64,000 nt of DNA, from positions 10,808,640 to 10,872,639 of the forward strand of contig JALMQS010000102.1 of the NCBI GenBank assembly GCA_024734495.1, given 5' to 3'. The position numbers and the translations under genes are program-made. Below, piece by piece: positions 62,443 to 64,000 of the stretch. This DNA comes from Forficula auricularia. Its lineage: Eukaryota; Arthropoda; Insecta; Dermaptera; Forficulidae. The notes beneath the pieces were generated by a model. The model was not told where the DNA came from, ran no database searches, and saw only the letters and a program-made list of their open reading frames with translations. Numbering within the stretch: the stretch's first letter is position 1; each line of letters opens with the position of its first letter.

Positions 62443-62617
62443 GGGCCGGTTGCATGACGCAAAGTAAATGCTAACCAAGGTAGATGGTAAATGGAGGGGC
62501 TGGGATGGCCAATCAGATGACAGGAACATTCAGTGCCTGTCATCTGATTGGCCATCCCAGCCCCTCCATTTACCATCTACCATGGTTAGCATTTACTTTG
62601 CGTCATGCAACCGGCCC
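62443..62617. mobile_element. Harbinger-like foldback MITE (TIR GGGCCGGTTGCATGACGC)
   Basis: TTA on both sides (62440-62442, 62618-62620). The two halves are almost perfect inverted copies ('GGATGGCCAATCAGATGACA' / 'TGTCATCTGATTGGCCATCC'). Confidence 0.95.
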
Positions 62618-62676
62618 TTAGAGACAGTTGTCTCGCGACCATCAGAAAGTCGAATATTTGCGTAATAAATTGAACA

Positions 62677-62957
62677 AGATTCTTCTTTAAGTGCCATATC
62701 AGGTCTCCCTGACGTTTTGGCTCCTCTCCACATATACTTGTGCTGAGTATGTTTAGCTGTTTTTACAGAGGTATACGGGACCTAGTTTTTAACGCCGGTT
62801 CCGAACGGCTAGTTTGGAGAGGTTACTAGGCAATTATAATCTTGGTAGGTTGTCATTGCTTTTCAAGAGGAGACTGCAAATATCTGCCGAGACTCGGTCT
62901 CGAACCTGCGTATTTCAGGCCAGCGGCGCAACACTATCCACTGACCCACAGTCGCCT
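62677..62957 (-). mobile_element. SINE family 2, copy 4
   Basis: On the minus strand: head GAGGCGACTGTGGGTCAGTG, B box GGTTCGAGACCG, 'AACCGGCGTTAAAAACTAGG', and end 'GATATGGCACTTAAAGAAG'. Inserted in the LTR element next to its 5' LTR. Confidence 0.9.
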
Positions 62958-62959
62958 CT

Positions 62960-63088
62960 TGAACAAGATTAATAACGATAAATTAGGCTTTATTAAGCAT
63001 AATTCTACATCAATGATAAACTGATCATATATTAACAACAAGATAATATAAATAAACAACAATATTTTGAATTAACTTTACTATCTCA
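62960..63088 (-). repeat. 5' LTR of the small LTR element
   Basis: 129 bp. It ends at the CTCAG TSD. Confidence 0.92.
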
Positions 63089-63093
63089 CTCAG

Positions 63094-63560
63094 GTAAGCC
63101 ACTTCACGAAGGGACTTCTTGGAGTGATGTGTTTTCACATATGAAATCAAGGAGTCAACAGGACTGGGCTAACAATTGGGCTTATACGAGTCTTACTAGA
63201 GGTTCTGCACTCGCCAGACTTAAACCATTTCCATCAAATCCATGGTTTTCACCCATTCCTGATCTTTCCCGTAATGAAATAGTTACTTTTACTCGTCTCA
63301 GAATCAACCATACTTGCTGTGATGCTCACCTTTATAAGTTCTCAATTGCTCCATCTCCCATCTGTTCCTGTTGTCCAACCCAAGCAACCACACATCACCT
63401 CCTTTTTCAATGTCCCCTCAGAAATTCCCTCCGGAAAAAAATAATACAACCACATTTTAGAGATCCCCCTCCACGCATCGAACAAATTTTGAAAAATCCC
63501 ACGAAGAATTTAGTTAAAGTAGTGCATCAATTTTTCATCCGTGCTAATATCAAGATCTAA
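63094..63560 (+). pseudogene. LINE C-terminal zinc-knuckle region
   Basis: 'GKPLHEGTSWSDVFSHMKSR', 'FTRLRINHTCCDAHLYKF' and 'ICSCCPTQATTHHLLFQCP', ending at 63558-63560. It is open throughout and in frame with the RNase H part. Confidence 0.85.
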
Positions 63561-63569
63561 AAAGAACTT

Positions 63570-64000
63570 TGTTATTATTATTATTTATTTTATTATTTTT
63601 TTTTATCTATTCCATATATAATTATAATTAGTCCAGTCAACGAATGGGTTATAGAAAACATTTTAGAGGAGAGAATTTTTTTTCTTATGGAATGTGTTTG
63701 GGCTAGTTAGGAGGTAAAAATACTAAAAGTCCCCAGTCCTAGCTACCGGGCTTAGGGATGGAAGGGGGGTGGAAATGTCCCGTTTTTTGTTTTTTTGCTT
63801 ATACCTATCTCAAAAACGGGGGGTCATGGGGAAAAAGTTACTCTTAGCAAAATAAAAGCTTATAATATTTACTACAAGATTGCTTCTATTTAATTTTTCT
63901 CTATTATGGTTTTTGAGATATTCGCCCGCGAATATCGTTTATGTATGAAATAAACAAAATTTCCTATATTTTTCGTCAAACTTTTGTCTCTATCACCTCA
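63570..64000. other. LINE 3' flank and AT-rich DNA
   Basis: A (TTA)n run near 63570 is probably the LINE's 3' end. 'TACCTATCTCAAAAACGG' and similar blocks follow. Nothing else recognised. Confidence 0.5.

Larger units (their letters stand above)
62070..63088 (-). mobile_element. Small non-autonomous LTR element inserted in the LINE
   Basis: LTRs at 62070-62223 (154 bp) and 62960-63088 (129 bp) begin TGAGATAGTAAAGTTAATTC and end TTAATCTTGTTCA on the minus strand (TG...CA). A 5-bp TSD CTCAG flanks it (62065-62069, 63089-63093). A purine tract AGGGGGGAAGAA abuts the left LTR. The interior is a pol C-terminal relic plus a MITE and a SINE. The usual primer-binding site has been replaced by the SINE. 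Confidence 0.93.
61795..63560 (+). mobile_element. LINE C-terminal region (RNase H and zinc knuckle), interrupted by an LTR element
   Basis: 61801-62064 and 63094-63560 form one coding stretch when the LTR element and one TSD copy are set aside. The first part has the RNase H signature 'AAVITDSQSALLSIQRAK' and 'TKGHSNTSGNDIAGYLAKKA'. The second has a Cys-rich knuckle near 63350 (CSCCPTQ...HHLLFQCP), as in Jockey/I-type LINEs. A TGA at 61997 replaces a Trp codon, so the copy is dead. Confidence 0.88.

Overview
This is an AT-rich eukaryotic nuclear window with long introns full of transposon debris. The four recognisable genes point to an arthropod: an ultraviolet-type r-opsin with insect/crustacean/chelicerate signatures, the ubiquitin-conjugating enzyme UBE2W, a vaccinia-related kinase (VRK1/ballchen type), and a group II-chaperonin-like protein that best matches BBS10. 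I cannot tell insect from crustacean or chelicerate from this sequence alone. No bacterial genes, true tRNA genes, rRNA or CRISPR arrays are visible.

Layout. 1-8578: LINE 3' end, a SINE, foldback DNA, a 183-bp tandem repeat, a short gag-only LTR element nested in MITE sequence, and another repeat. 8579-16663 (+): UBE2W, five coding exons recovered; a first exon of about 5 codons is missing. 17091-17306: a 36-bp CpG-containing minisatellite. 20218-34231 (-): complete seven-exon UV opsin (377 aa), tail-to-tail with UBE2W. 35-39 kb: repeats. 39114-42094 (-): last two exons of the BBS10-like gene; a short first exon is not found. 42-49 kb: intergenic, with a giant palindrome of about 1.4 kb. 49060-60597 (+): complete six-exon VRK1 (458 aa), divergent from BBS10. 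61-64 kb: a decayed RNase H-bearing LINE interrupted by a small LTR element.

The genes do not form an operon. UBE2W (N-terminal ubiquitylation), VRK1 (nuclear/chromatin kinase), the opsin (photoreception) and BBS10 (BBSome assembly in species that have it) act in separate pathways. A physical link between opsin and a ciliary chaperonin may be chance.

The most unusual content is in the repeats. Eight sites, in five sequence families, match the hammerhead ribozyme core (CUGANGA, stem II with strictly complementary arms, GAAA, very short stem III, cleavage-site base, stem I complementary across the core). One lies just 3' of a Penelope-like element GIY-YIG coding remnant, the known home of such ribozymes. 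Two families occur as inverted pairs inside foldback elements. The window also has well-resolved nested insertions with target-site duplications (TSDs): an LTR element in a LINE (5 bp), a hAT-like element in a MITE (8 bp), a LINE fragment in a Harbinger-like MITE (10 bp), a family of MITEs with 8-bp TSDs present at least eight times, and two TTAA-flanked families.
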